Shown here: in pieces, positions 36,723 through 46,551 of the stretch
Layout of the letters: every line of letters begins with the position of its first letter
Position numbering within the stretch: position 1 is the first letter of the stretch
Source of the DNA: Heligmosomoides polygyrus polygyrus
Taxonomy: Eukaryota; Nematoda; Chromadorea; Rhabditida; Heligmosomidae
Direction of reading: 5' to 3'
Assembly (NCBI GenBank): GCA_947396885.1
Contig: OX377201.1
Location: 7,674,934 to 7,738,933 of the forward strand
DNA: 64,000 bases
Program-made: the position numbers and the translations under genes
The notes under the pieces: generated by a model
Databases searched by the model: none
Told to the model about the DNA's origin: nothing
Seen by the model: only the letters and a program-made list of their open reading frames with translations

Positions 36723-37367
36723 AAACACCGCTCCGCGTCGCGACCGCGTCGCACTCCAACAATGCGCTCTAATCGATTATCTGCCTACGGTGTTCCATGA
36801 TCCATTCAGGCTGTGCAACATACCTGATCTCAGTGCGATCTTTGTCTTTTGGTTCGTTTATTGTCTCATGGGTATATTTGAAGTTGAGTGTATTTTTTTC
36901 TAATTAAATAAATGTAAATAAACTGCGAAGACTTTTATTCCGCATGGTCATCGGTGACTGGCGACATTCCTGGTTGACAAAAATGAGCAGTTTCGACGTG
37001 TTAAAATAGGAACAACAATTGACAACCTTGGTGGATTTATGCAGTGGTTATCAGATTACTGAGTTTCCGCGATGTAGATCTGTTCGACTGGAACGTTAGT
37101 AGTGTCTTCGTTCATCTTCATATCGTGTCAGAGTGGCCCATTGTATTTGGTTGGCGGTAAAGTTCTTGCGGTTTTACTGGTCCATTCGAAGGATCATAAC
37201 TTTCTTCATACTCATCGAAAGCAGCCGAAGTAAGCACCATTCGAATTGACACAGTCTTTTCAACACGGAGCTTGTCGAGTAATTCCATCAGCGAAAGAAG
37301 AAGCAGAAAAAACCTCTTCTGCTGACCAGTGCCGCCTCCAGCTTACGCAATTTTCGGCGCGGCCTGG

Positions 37368-37533
37368 GGCCGGATTCATCAACGACTTACGTAACTTTAA
37401 CGGAGAATTGAAAGCTTATCAAGCGATTTTCGCTTACTCAAAGCTCAGATAACGCGGCTTAGCACTCACCAGATCGCTTGATAACCTTACAGTTTTCCGT
37501 TAAAGTTATGTAAGTCGTTGATGAATCCGGCCA
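37368..37533. mobile_element. MITE GGCCGGATTCATCAACG family, nested in mariner
   Basis: Ends GGGGCCGGATTCATCAACGA and its inverse (GTGGCCGGATTCATCAACGA); inner arms pair through ACTTACGTAACTTTAACGG. It has a long near-perfect hairpin. Confidence 0.85.
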
Positions 37534-37990
37534 CTGGTTCCAGAAAGGTCTAATGAATCACACCAGCCAACGACCACCACACTGTTAGCATCGTCGTTCT
37601 CTGGTGGGACTTCAGCTTTGGAAATTGCCTGGGGGGGGGCGTTCGACATCAATCCACTGCTCTGATCGTCTTCGGTCACCGTACAGAACCCACTTCTCAT
37701 CACATGTGACGACTCGGTCCAAAAACGGATTCCGGAGAAGCAAAGAAGCCTAGCTTTCGAAACACGACAACTTCTGGCGATCACTCAGATTGTGCAGCAC
37801 CTAATTTTCGACCTTTTCACCTTTCCGAGGCGTTTCAAACCATCTGTAACAGCAGTTTTTCTGACTCCTGAACCTTCCGCAATCAAACGCGCTGTTTGCG
37901 ATGGATTGGCCTCCACGAAGGCGTTCGACTCGTCGTTTGGGACTGCTGGAGGTCTGCCGCTTCGGGGTGCATCTTCAAGGTTGAAATCTC

Positions 37991-38132
37991 CAGGGGCCGG
38001 ATTCGTGAACGACTTACAGCAACTAACCGAGAAAATACAGCCGAAATCCCTGATAGTGCGACTTATCAAAAAGTGATTTCGGCTGTATTTTCTCCGTTAA
38101 ATTACTGTAAGTCGTTGATGAATCTGGCCCCA
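37991..38132. mobile_element. MITE GGCCGGATTCATCAACG family, nested in mariner
   Basis: Ends GGGGCCGGATTCGTGAACGA / inverse GGGGCCAGATTCATCAACGA, inner arms GAGAAAATACAGCCGAAATC inverted. It splits the mariner transposase between FEKFRSGA and FNLEDAPRSGRP. Confidence 0.87.
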
Positions 38133-38430
38133 GAACGAAATTTCTCGAAACACCGTTGCACGCTCCTTTCTCCAACACTATTCAGCCTCCACACGTGGTT
38201 GATTTGCCGAGCTGTTTTGGCGGGGGCTGGGCCCAGTTTGAAATTGAAATGGAATAGAATCGTTTGGAAATGCTCTTCCGACATACATACCTCAATAGGT
38301 CTTCGAAGAAACACAATTATAAGGCATAGGTCGGACAAATAGATAGAATAGACTTCAGATAGAGTGAAGAATTCCGTTACAGACTTTGTATAAAAATGCG
38401 AGATAGGTTGAATATTGATTCAGAAATAAA

Positions 38431-38722
38431 AAGGATAAAAGGATAAAGGACGGCCCTATTCAATCCTCTTTGGGATGCGCCACGTATTCTACTTCTAAGG
38501 GATGTCGTGGAGGCGAGTTGAATGCGTATTTGGCCATACAACGACTTGCGGTGGGCGGCCGATGAACAAGTCAGCGCTTTATTCATCTCAGACAAGCCTG
38601 GTTCCAATTCACCGACCATGGAGGGATGGAAGGCTTGGTTGGCCTGGGCGAGAAATCCGAACCAAGAACCTGGTATCGGGTGCAGGCGACAGCCGGCGCC
38701 TCCTTCGACTGCGCTCCACGCG
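38431..38722 (-). mobile_element. tRNA-derived SINE inside mariner
   Basis: Tail complement AAGGATAAAAGGATAAAGGA at the left; head complement CTTCGACTGCGCTCCACGCG at the right. TCAGAAATAAA occurs at 38420-38430 and again at 38774-38784, so the inserted unit extends past the SINE head to include the U2-like stretch. Confidence 0.9.
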
Positions 38723-38726
38723 ATGA

Positions 38727-38778
38727 ATCGCTTCTCGGCCTTTTGGCTAAGATCAAAGTTTCGCTTGTTCTTATCAGA
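38727..38778 (+). ncRNA. U2 snRNA 5'-end fragment (pseudo)
   Basis: ATCGCTTCTCGGCCTTTTGG then CTAAGATCAA equals the highly conserved first 30 nt of metazoan U2 snRNA (stem-loop I). It continues AGTTTCGC, losing the branch-point-binding GTAGTA, and then TTGTTCTTATCAG, which again resembles U2. The rest of U2 is absent. It lies between the SINE head and the right copy of the SINE's target-site duplication. It is not a functional U2 gene. Confidence 0.85.
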
Positions 38779-39345
38779 AATAAACGGACGAAAAACGGCT
38801 GTACTGAAACTGCCAGAACTTCCCGGCCAACCTAATATATCAGACCTAAACTTCTCCAGTAGCTTCTCCACTAGCAGTATTGTCCTTGTTCAAACAGTGC
38901 TTACATTTTCTTCGAGACAACCTGTTGATGTATGTGTATAGGTCCTATGTCTTTGGCAGTACATCTTAGGGATTAAAGAATGAAAAGACTCATTGGAAGT
39001 CCTATACATCTCACAGCATCTGACCTATAGTCACCTGCAAACTTCGTTTCAAAACATTTCCTTTATTCATAATACAGTATACTCATAATTAAATGTATAA
39101 CACCGCCTTAAAGTAACCACTACACCGAACAGTGTCCAACAGTTCGAAGTTGACAGTTCTCCAGATGAACGAACTGCAGCAGGCGGCCACGTCATTTAGC
39201 ATTTGCTGCACGTCTTCCCACAGCCAAATGCCTTCTGATACGCCGACGTCGTCGTGCTGGTGCAGAAGTTCTTGCGTGTTGCACAGCTGAAGCTCATAAT
39301 GCATCACCTAAAGGAAGAACAGAACATCACCGAATTACTGTTAGC

Positions 39346-39506
39346 TCACTCGTCCACAAGCTCTTGGCATTGTCCTGCAGGTACAGCTTGGGTGCAGAGC
39401 ATGCATGTTCGCGGGCAGAACACCGCCATGATGTTGATGAAATCCATGTCTCGACAGAGATTCGCACGATCGTGGCAGTCGTCAAGAATGTCGGTGCATG
39501 CGTATT
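39346..39506 (-). CDS. ShKT gene exon 4: second ShKT domain and stop
   Basis: Acceptor AACCTACTTCAG. It reads YACTDILDDCHDRANLC then RDMDFINIMAVFCPRTCMLC, with all six Cys present, then a short tail ending QELVDE stop. Confidence 0.88.
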
Positions 39507-42500
39507 CTGAAGTAGGTTGGCTTACTTTGCAGAATATATACACTGTCGGGGTCAAAACTGATTTGAGGGTGAACTGCTGACTCTTGACGCCGAGCATTAG
39601 CCAGGTGGAGCGAATGCTGGCCGACTTCGGTCGTGTATATGGGAAGTGCAGCTGAATCTAACGAAGACGATGTTCATGAGGAACGAACAAGTTGCTTATG
39701 CTCCATTCTCGCTCAACGAAAAGAACATCTTTTAATGCTCCAGCTATGTACGTGTATCTGGGTCGCAAAGTCAATATGGCCAACGACCTAGCGCCGGAGC
39801 TGAGCAGGAGGAAACGAGCGGCTTGAGGTGCTTTCAAGAGCGTGGAGTCGTGAAGAAGACGATGAACGTCCGACTCCGACGCCGAATTGGAGAATTCGAA
39901 TCCTTCATTTTTTTTTCAAATCCGGTTAAAAGAATTTTGAGAGTAATGGCATTTTTGGAAAAACCCGAGATGTTGGGATGATTCAGATAATTGCAGCATT
40001 AACAACAAGGACTTTCAGATGATCCAAATCAATGACTTATCTACGAATCTCACATCGGATATACGAGTCGGATAGAGTACCGGATTTCTAATTAAAATCA
40101 GTTGTCCGAGTTATCTGAAAATCCGATCTGGTGAAAGTCAGCCCTATATGAATTGTTCTAAGACCTGAGCTTGTCAATATGCCTATTGTTTACACAATCA
40201 ATTTAACCAGAGTTTGAAAAATGATGGATCCGAATTATCCGATCCGGCGTCGGATCCAATTTCTATCGCGTCGACACTCGGCGATCGGAGGCGATCGCTG
40301 TTGCATGGGTCAAGTCGTCGAAAATTAGTTGGGCCGGCCACGTAAGCGCTTCGCAGATACCCGCTGGACGAGAGCCGTTACCGACTGGATTCCGTGGGAT
40401 GTCAAAAGAATACCAGAACGCCCACCAACGCCTTGGTCGGACTTCTTCGTGAAAGCCCCTGAAGGAATGATATGACGTCCCTCGCAAGGAGGATCCATTG
40501 GAGCACTCTGGCACGCGACAGGGACGAATGGAGACGCCGCTGGCGACCGCCTGAGCAACTGTTTGAGCGAGTGGACGATATTGCTACAAGTGCTCCAGTG
40601 GAGGACAGTGTGGCAAAACTAAACCTGTAATGGGCTTGATTGCGGTTTGGTTGGGCTCGCAGCGGACATGTTTATTGCAACATCAGCTCTCATGGTTACC
40701 TTGCTACGCAAAAGTTCCTCAGTTCCTGCTCTTAAGTTTGACTGTAATTGAGCTATTGTAGTTCTTCTCTAGCCGGGGTACTAGTAGCGATCTCCCATGT
40801 ACCTTGATGAGGTCGACGCACGGGTTCCAGGCTTTGTTCTAGCGCTCTTGGCTCGATGAGTTGGTATGGAACGTCTACAGCACTGTCTTATTTATGCTTG
40901 ACAGTCACAATTCATTTTGAAGGTCAAACACGCTTTGAAATCACGTATATCCCTATCCCACTATATCCCATTAAAGCTCACTGAGTGGCGTGTCTAAACA
41001 AGGATTGTTTGACGAAGACCTTTTTCCTTTATCCTTATTTCTAGCCGAAGGTGCAGGTCAAGGCATTAAGCATGAGACAGAAGTGGGTCTTCCCATTTGG
41101 AATCCCTATCTCAACAACCTATTCTATTCCTACGCGCGCGTGGAGCGCAGTCGGAGTAGGCGCCGGCTGTCGCCTGCACCCGATACCAGGTTCCTGGTTC
41201 GGATTTCCCGCCCAGGCCAACAAGCCTTCCATCCCTCCGGGGTCGGTGAATTGGTACCAGTCTTGTCTGGGAAGGATGAAGCGCTGACTTGTTCATCGGC
41301 TGGCCACGGAAAGTCATTGTATGGTCAAATACGCATTCCACTCGCCTCCACGACATCCCCTAGAAGTGGAATGCGTGGCGCATCCCAAAGGGGATTGAAT
41401 AACGACGTCCTTTATTTATCTCAACCATCAGAGAGCATGAGCTTTATATTTATTCTCAATGCTACTAGCACAGTCGAAGGAGGCATCTGCTGTCGCGTGC
41501 ATCCAACACCAGGTTGCCGGTTTGGATCTCCCGCCAGGTCAACCAAGCCTTTCGTCCTTCCGGGAGGGCGACTCGGTACGTACCAGACGTCAGGGAAGGA
41601 CCAAACTTTGACTTGTCCATCGGGTGACCGCCGCAATTCATTGTATAGGCCAAATACGCATTTAAATCGCCTCTACGAAATCCCGTAGAAATAGAATGCG
41701 TGGCGCATCCCAAAAACTGATTGATTAACGCCGTCCTTCACCCTTTGTGCAACATGCTCTAAATCTAGCTACCAGAACTGGGTTTACTACAACGTCTCCA
41801 TTACTGAACAGTTTACAAGTGCGAAATCCTGCACAGATTTGTAGTAGCCGACCTGGTGGCAGTGTCGAGTTCTCGAAGCAGAAGTTGCAGGTTTTGGCGC
41901 AGTTCGCGTGGGCAAAGTCAGCATAATCTACATGATCACACTGAAGTGTTTCGCAGTGTTCCATGAAGTCCTTGCACTCGGTAGCTGGAAATAGGAACGA
42001 TTATCTTGGGTGTCAAAGAATGTACTGATCACTTCTCAATAATGAGTTTATAAAAAAAAGAATTAAAAATTTAACAATCAAACCTTATGATAAATATTAC
42101 ATGAACTATTTGAAAAATCTAGTCCACTTTGCTAGTTTGGAGTTTGATATACTCTCCCCTCACCCCGATTCACAATCCCTGGCAATCAGTACACTTCTAG
42201 ATTAACAACACGTATCTGCTCCACATGGAATTTTCGCCTTTTATTTACAGTACTGCACGTGCCGCTCTGGCCAACAAGCAAAAGCGGCGCAAAAGATGAA
42301 AAGCGACGCAAAAATATACCGGAAACCGCCATTTTCCGCTCGCCACGCGTCGCGGCGGACGCAAATCGCTTTAGGGCGCAGCATCGTCAACTTCTGAACG
42401 ATGCGCCTACTTGTTTGTTATTCGCCAACTTATTTGTTGCGTAGAAGAGAGAGCATGGCCTACTTTATGGAATTGTTTAGAAGAGCGTGGCCCACTTTAT

Positions 42501-44148
42501 GGAACATATAGCCGCCATGGCGGCCTGTAAGCAAGTACATCGTACCCGCTCGGTTGATTCCACCAGGCCTCTATGCATTGCTCACAGACGCACCATGGCG
42601 GCAGTTAGTTCCAAAACGTAAGCCATGCTCTCTCTTCTACGCAACAAATAAGTTGGCGAATAACAAATAAGTAAGCCAAATGTAAAGAGGTTGAGGATGC
42701 CGCGCCCTAAAGCGATTTGCGTCCGGTGCGACGCGTGGCGAGCGGAAAACGGCGCTTCCCGGCCCACATTTGCGCCACCTTTGTTTGTTGGATGGAGGGG
42801 AGCTGCACGTCCAGCATTGTATTTCTTTACTCAGCATGCATACCATGCAAATCCACTAACAATATAGTCACTATTGTTAGTAACCTCAGTGATCCACCAA
42901 CTGGATGAGTGAGCGATTCCTTTTTTGCAGAACTGGGTAGGCCGAAAATCCAAGAAATCGGCGACCGCCTGACTTATGCCTTCAAACTTTGTGAAACGCT
43001 TCTTAGCCATGAAAGCCTTTAGGGAGCGGAACAAGTGGTAATCTGAGGGGGTCATTTCGTGTGAATATGGCGGATGGTTTCCCAACCCAGTCTTCGATTT
43101 TTCGGTGGGTCGTCGCCAACGTATTTCTTACTCCGAATGAACTTTAGGTAGATGACGAAAGACCTACTGCGTGGTGCCGTTGCTCCTGTCATAATCGCCG
43201 GGAGACGGTCAGGATGTACGAAATAGGCCACGACCCTTGCCGGGGGAGGGGCATGCGATCTTCCTCTCGTCCCCCTTGCTCACCCACTCCAACCCCTCGG
43301 CTTCACCGAGAGCCTAACGGCTGCCTTACAAAACCTTTAAGACGCAAAACAAAATTTCCCGATCCGCAGAACAGCGGCGGTACCTTCTGACGCCACGCCT
43401 CCAGCAGAAGGCGTGTGTACATCCTGACGCGCTGCTATAATCGCCGCAGCCAATCATGTGGTCTGTCCGCATGACTGAGGCAGTCCTTATTGGCTGGCGC
43501 GGTTACGGTAGGAGCAACAGTGCGTTCCCGCACCCCACAATGCTATTCGCGAAATGTACGGAAGTTGTACAACTTACTCTAGGAACAGTGAAGATTTTTA
43601 GGTTAGACGTAAGCTTAGGGATTGTTTAAAAATCACTCACGTGGAAGAACAACTTGACTGGTCTCGCAGCATTCACCAGTTGGTAGACAAGTGTAGTTAT
43701 CCGGGCACTGACCAAGGAAGCACTCTGAAAACTCCTTATATCCGACGTCTTTCCTAAGCTCCTCTAGAACTATTCTCTTTGCACGTATGGAAGGGGTACT
43801 CAGGTAAAACAATTCAAGTAAGGAAGATACGGCTAAGGAGCAAGGCACCATGATTCTGAAGCTGCGGCATCTCTCTAATTGACTGATGCCTTCCTATTTC
43901 AGTCTATACCCTTCTTGAAATAACTGCTGGCAACAATAGTCAATAGATTTAAAACTACAGAGCCTATCGGCTACGTTCAGCCCAACAGTAATGATTAACA
44001 GATATTTATAACAATCAGTCTTCTTTGGTCCAATGAAAACCCTGAAAATAGAGAACGTACTGCTCCGAGTTTGCTCCCTGCAGGTGACGTTCTGATTTAC
44101 AGCAGAGCAGACAGACATTAGAGCGGCTGCAAGAACTAGACGGAGCAT
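39346..44148 (-). CDS. Secreted protein with signal peptide and two ShKT domains (four exons)
   Basis: Exons on the minus strand: 44148-44061, 43724-43641, 41984-41853, 39506-39346; total 465 nt, 154 residues. All three junctions keep frame (phase 1 each time). Residues 1-16 (MLRLVLAAALMSVCSA) form a signal peptide. A Cys-rich stretch with a CLPTGECC ending follows, then two ShKT domains, each with spacings C-x6-C, then x4 or x6, C-x12-C-x3-C-x2-C. In nematodes such proteins are secreted from glands or cuticle; substrate or target is not known here. The ATG follows a splice acceptor (TTACTTTCCAG) directly, as expected for spliced-leader trans-splicing. A SINE sits 64 bp upstream. The introns hold an RTE relic, two SINEs and a foldback. 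Confidence 0.85.
39600..40640 (+). mobile_element. RTE LINE fragment with an inserted stretch
   Basis: The stretch 39600-39885 codes QVERMLADF then YVYLGRKVNMANDLAPELSR (with stops). The stretch 40255-40640 codes SKISWAGHV through DWIPWDVK to the C-terminus. Between them, about 39890-40254 is unrelated AT-rich DNA with GAATTGGAGAATTCGAATCC at one side and GGATCCGAATTATCCGATCC at the other, probably a later insertion. Confidence 0.75.
40641..41130. other. Intron sequence of the ShKT gene, nothing recognised
   Basis: No exon or repeat relation that I can support, apart from a possible RTE 3' untranslated part at the start. Confidence 0.35.
41134..41417 (+). mobile_element. tRNA-derived SINE, + orientation
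   Basis: Head GCGCGCGTGGAGCGCAGTCG and tail CGTCCTTTATTTATC. TATCTCAAC recurs at about 41107 and 41417; if this is the TSD, some 18 bp of extra sequence lies 5' of the usual head. Confidence 0.87.
41457..41747 (+). mobile_element. tRNA-derived SINE, + orientation, diverged
   Basis: A box TAGCACAGTCGA, B box CGGTTTGGATCTCCCG, tail CGTCCTTCACCCTTTG. It is more diverged than its neighbour 40 bp upstream, so the two are separate insertions. Confidence 0.82.
41853..41984 (-). CDS. ShKT gene exon 3: first ShKT domain
   Basis: Acceptor CTATTTCCAG and donor CCACCAG/GTCGGC. It reads TECKDFMEHCETLQC then DHVDYADFAHANCAKTCNFC, with six Cys, then FENSTLPP. Phase 1 in and out. Confidence 0.88.
42246..42815. 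mobile_element. Long-armed foldback element
   Basis: Arms of about 210 bp: TTTTCCGCTCGCCACGCGTC and GACGCAAATCGCTTTAGGGC at the left occur inverted at 42700-42760. The edges CTGCACGTGC / GCTGCACGTCC pair. It lies in an intron of the ShKT gene. No transposase is seen. Confidence 0.78.
42860..43085 (-). mobile_element. mariner transposase C-terminal fragment
   Basis: The minus strand reads NHPPYSHEMTPSDYHLFRSL then KAFMAKKRFTKFEG and GIAHSSSWW. HPPYS...PSDYHLF is the mariner block with the third catalytic Asp. The rest of the element is absent. Confidence 0.8.
43430..43545. mobile_element. CCAAT-type MITE (relative of 19494-19689)
   Basis: ATAATCGCCGCAGCCAATCATG at the left and TTGGCTGGCGCGGTTACGG at the right pair. 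GTGCGTTCCCGCACCCC is shared with the repeat at 19640-19675. Confidence 0.6.
43641..43724 (-). CDS. ShKT gene exon 2: Cys-rich segment
   Basis: Acceptor GGAGTTTTCAG and donor CCAC/GTGAGT. It reads CFLGQCPDNYTCLPTGECCE then TSQVVLP. The short Cys spacing does not fit ShKT; a small knottin-like fold is possible. Confidence 0.78.
44061..44148 (-). CDS. ShKT gene exon 1: signal peptide
   Basis: ATG at 44148-44146 directly after TTACTTTCCAG. It reads MLRLVLAAALMSVCSAVNQN then VTCREQTRS; donor AGCA/GTACGT. It has an NVT glycosylation motif after the signal peptide. Confidence 0.8.
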
Positions 44149-44159
44149 CTGGAAAGTAA
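44149..44159 (-). promoter_or_regulatory. Probable trans-splice acceptor at the ATG
   Basis: TTACTTTCCAG lies immediately before the ATG, with no upstream exon or donor seen within the 63 bp to the SINE. In nematodes this arrangement marks spliced-leader addition. Confidence 0.55.
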
Positions 44160-44211
44160 GCAACGGGTTGAGTGTACTGTACCGAATTTTACACAGGCAT
44201 GTCCCGAGGTG

Positions 44212-44507
44212 TAAGGATAACGGATAAAGGACGGCGTTACTCAATCCCTTTTGAGACGGGCCAGCGCATTCTACTTCTGAGGGATGTCGTGGAGGTGAAA
44301 TGAATGCGTATTTGGCCATACAATGACTTGCGGTGGCCAGCCGATGAACAAGTCAGCGCTTTATCCTTCCCAGACACGTCTGGTACCAATTCACCGACCT
44401 CGGAGAGATGGAAGGCTTGGTTGTCCTGGGCGGGAAATCCGAACCAGGAACCTAGTATCGGGTGCAAGCGACAGTCGGCGCCTCCTCCGACTGCGCTACA
44501 CGCGCCC
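44212..44507 (-). mobile_element. tRNA-derived SINE upstream of the ShKT gene
   Basis: Target-site duplication ATGTCCCGAGGTG (44199-44211) and ATGTCACGAAGTG (44508-44520), 11 of 13 identical. Same orientation as the gene it precedes, 64 bp from its ATG. The A box complement is intact. Confidence 0.92.
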
Positions 44508-44520
44508 ATGTCACGAAGTG

Positions 44521-44945
44521 CAGGTAGCGAATACGAATAAGTTCGGTGGTGTAGTAGTAGCACAATTTAATTTATTATTTTTAAGTCATTGTATTGTATT
44601 TTTTTAATTTATTGGTATTTACAATAATAAGAGAAATACCAACCAAAAGGCAACTAGTAAGGGTGCCTTAATAAGATCGGCAGCTTTTGTTGCACTATTT
44701 GTGGACCACTGTGTAGTGGGACATTAGGTATTGTTAGAGCACAAACAAGTCAATTCTAAAACGGATCTGCTTTGTCTTCAGACGACGGCGATACAGTGGT
44801 TGCTGAGTACGCCTCTATCATCCTTCTAATTATCAAAAAGAATGAAGTTCGATTAGAAATCAGCATCTCCGAGTATGAATCAGCACAATACAGGCATCGT
44901 CACAACATAGAGTAAATAACCTGCTAAACAAGGGCAAACACTCCA
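44521..44945. other. Intergenic AT-rich sequence, nothing recognised
   Basis: No exon or repeat relation that I can support. Confidence 0.35.
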
Positions 44946-44949
44946 TGTT

Positions 44950-45195
44950 TCAGCCGAGGACAGACCAGTGAAGCTGGTGCGCGGTGACGGTTTGACTAAG
45001 CTCCACAGTTGCTTTATCGTCTGCAGTGGCTGAACAAACTGAAGTCAATGTAGCGGGCGGTTCATTCCGTTTCGGGAGACAAAAGGCGATGAGGCCCACA
45101 CATCCGCCGTCGCGCAGAAGCAGCTGTGTCATCTTCCGAACAAACACATACGCACACACGGGAAACAGGCCAACAAGCTCCAGAAGGATGAGCAT
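44950..45195 (-). CDS. Hypothetical membrane-protein exon (unrecognised)
   Basis: The minus strand reads MLILLELVGLFPVCAYVFVR then KMTQLLLRDGGCVGLIAFCL and a polar C-terminus with HQLHWSVLG stop. Two hydrophobic stretches and even codon use make it exon-like, but I recognise no family. It may begin further upstream at a splice site near 45213 (CCCGAG). It could be chance. Confidence 0.3.
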   Translation of the reverse strand: MLILLELVGLFPVCAYVFVRKMTQLLLRDGGCVGLIAFCLPKRNEPPATLTSVCSATADDKATVELSQTVTAHQLHWSVLG

Positions 45196-45383
45196 AGTGC
45201 GAGCACCTTCAGGGAACTCGGGCGATTACAGTGTCGCTTTTTGTGACACAGTTGAAAAGCGACGGGATCCAGTTCACTTGTAACTTTGAACTATCTTATA
45301 GTAATGGTTCAATTTATTTTCTTTAAGCCTCAAGTGGTGGCATTGAGGATGCAGGATGTTGTGTTTGTTGTGGCCAAAACTTT

Positions 45384-45451
45384 AGCGCCGAGCGGGATTC
45401 GAACCCGCATCTCCAGCTGACCGGGCAGGAATGCTGTACGCCACCGGCACT
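45384..45451 (-). tRNA. tRNA-like sequence, probably a pseudogene or SINE head
   Basis: Acceptor arms AGTGCCG/CGGCGCT pair over 7 bp (one G-T), and the T arm GCGGG-TTCGAAT-CCCGC is perfect. The D and anticodon region is about 5 nt short and I cannot fold a normal anticodon arm, so I do not assign an amino acid. It lies 35 bp from the mariner at 45487. Confidence 0.4.
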
Positions 45452-45486
45452 GTTTGATCAAAAGCAACGTCCAATGCCTTGTATTA

Positions 45487-46392
45487 GGGGGGGGGGGCAA
45501 AAGTAATGAGACACCCCATGCCGTGTCCATATATCTCGTGGCTGGAGTCTGGATCCGTACTTGTTGTATTTGTATGTTTGTATGGTACTTACTGAAGCCC
45601 ATCTGAAAAGTTACCACTTCCGCCCTTTCCAGAAGCATGCCAAAACCCCAGCCTGTCTCATGCCGAAACCCCAGTCTGACGAGTCGACCTGTGTCGCGCA
45701 AATCTCCCACAATTCCCAACCCCGAGCAGCCTGGGCTCAATATTCACGCAGGATGAGAAGTACGTCTTCTACCTTAACCCTGCCAAGCAGCGAGTCTGGG
45801 TGAGGCCTGGTGAATTGTTACCGACCTTCGTTCGGCGAGATGTTCACGGCGAGAAGCATCTTTGAAGCTTTTGGGTCTGCGCCCATGGATCGGTTTACCG
45901 GAGGCTGTTTCCCAAGAGCACCGCGATGAACTCCAAGGCCATGGTGAACGAAATAGAGGAGATGGGCCGGCCACTCGCTCTTATTCATTCGCAGCGCTTC
46001 AAGAAGGTTCTCCTCTTCGACAACGCCGCACCCCATCGGGAACAAGTAAGCACGGATAAGCTTGGCCAGCTGGGCTACGTTCACATGCCTCACCCACCGT
46101 CTTCGCTGGTCATCTCTCCATGCGACTACCACTACTACTTGAGCCTACAGGACTTCCTAGTCGGAAGGGACACAAGAACCCAAGCAGTCCTTGACAACCA
46201 TATCGAGCAGTTGATCAACACCAGGCTCAAGCAGTTCTGGAAGGATGGGATCAGGAAGTTGGCTGAGCGATGGCAGCAAGGTCCTTGCCCTTAATGGCAA
46301 ATACACTCCTCAGCATCGTTGAGTTATAATTGAGTTATAAGGAGATAAAGATTTTTTCATTTTGTCTCATTACTTTTGCCCCCCCCCCCCCC
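45487..46392 (+). mobile_element. mariner (DD34D), N-terminally truncated, copy 2
   Basis: TA-flanked, with poly-G/poly-C ends like copy 1 at 15627-16532. It encodes DEKYVFYLNPAKQRVWVRPG, FDNAAPHREQVSTDKLGQLG and VISPCDYHYYLSLQDFLVGR; second and third Asp are 34 residues apart and all three Asp positions are kept here. The last 120 residues are open (45926-46294), but the HTH region is missing and a stop or frameshift separates the first Asp. It differs from copy 1 at only a few positions per 100 bp. Confidence 0.87.
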
Positions 46393-46551
46393 TAATAGTA
46401 TAAATTTACAACCAGCCTCTTCTCTCACTTCGAATAAGCAGCGAAGAATTCTATATATGTTGCTGCCTTTCGATTTGGGGAGTAGAAAAACCTTTTTTGC
46501 AAACATTCAGTGGTGGTCCGCAATTTCAAAAAATGTTAGTATGCAGCCGAC

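Larger units (their letters stand above)
37146..38835 (-). mobile_element. mariner (SETMAR-like) element carrying two MITEs and a SINE
   Basis: TA-flanked, with ends TTTGGTTGGCGGTAAAGTTC at the left and the inverse of TTAGGTTGGCCGGGAAGTTC at the right. Subtracting three nested insertions leaves about 1.0 kb, normal for mariner. The minus strand encodes decayed transposase: HFQTILFHFNFKLG and AKTARQINHVWRLNSVGERS (about 38290-38150), GRPPAVPNDESNAFVEANPS (about 37960-37900), and TCDEKWVLYG with the first catalytic Asp (about 37700). Frames are broken by stops and by the insertions. Confidence 0.82.

Noticed and set aside
38727..38778. A functional U2 snRNA gene
   Set aside because: Only the first about 30 nt plus a short later piece are present, the GTAGTA branch-point-binding sequence is missing, and the stretch lies within a SINE insertion.
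43641..43851. An alternative start for the ShKT gene at the ATG at 43851
   Set aside because: That reading gives a poor signal peptide, whereas the acceptor at 43725 joins in frame to the exon at 44148-44061, which has a clear signal peptide.
45384..45451. A functional tRNA gene
   Set aside because: The acceptor and T arms are good, but the D and anticodon region is too short to fold; kept only as tRNA-like.
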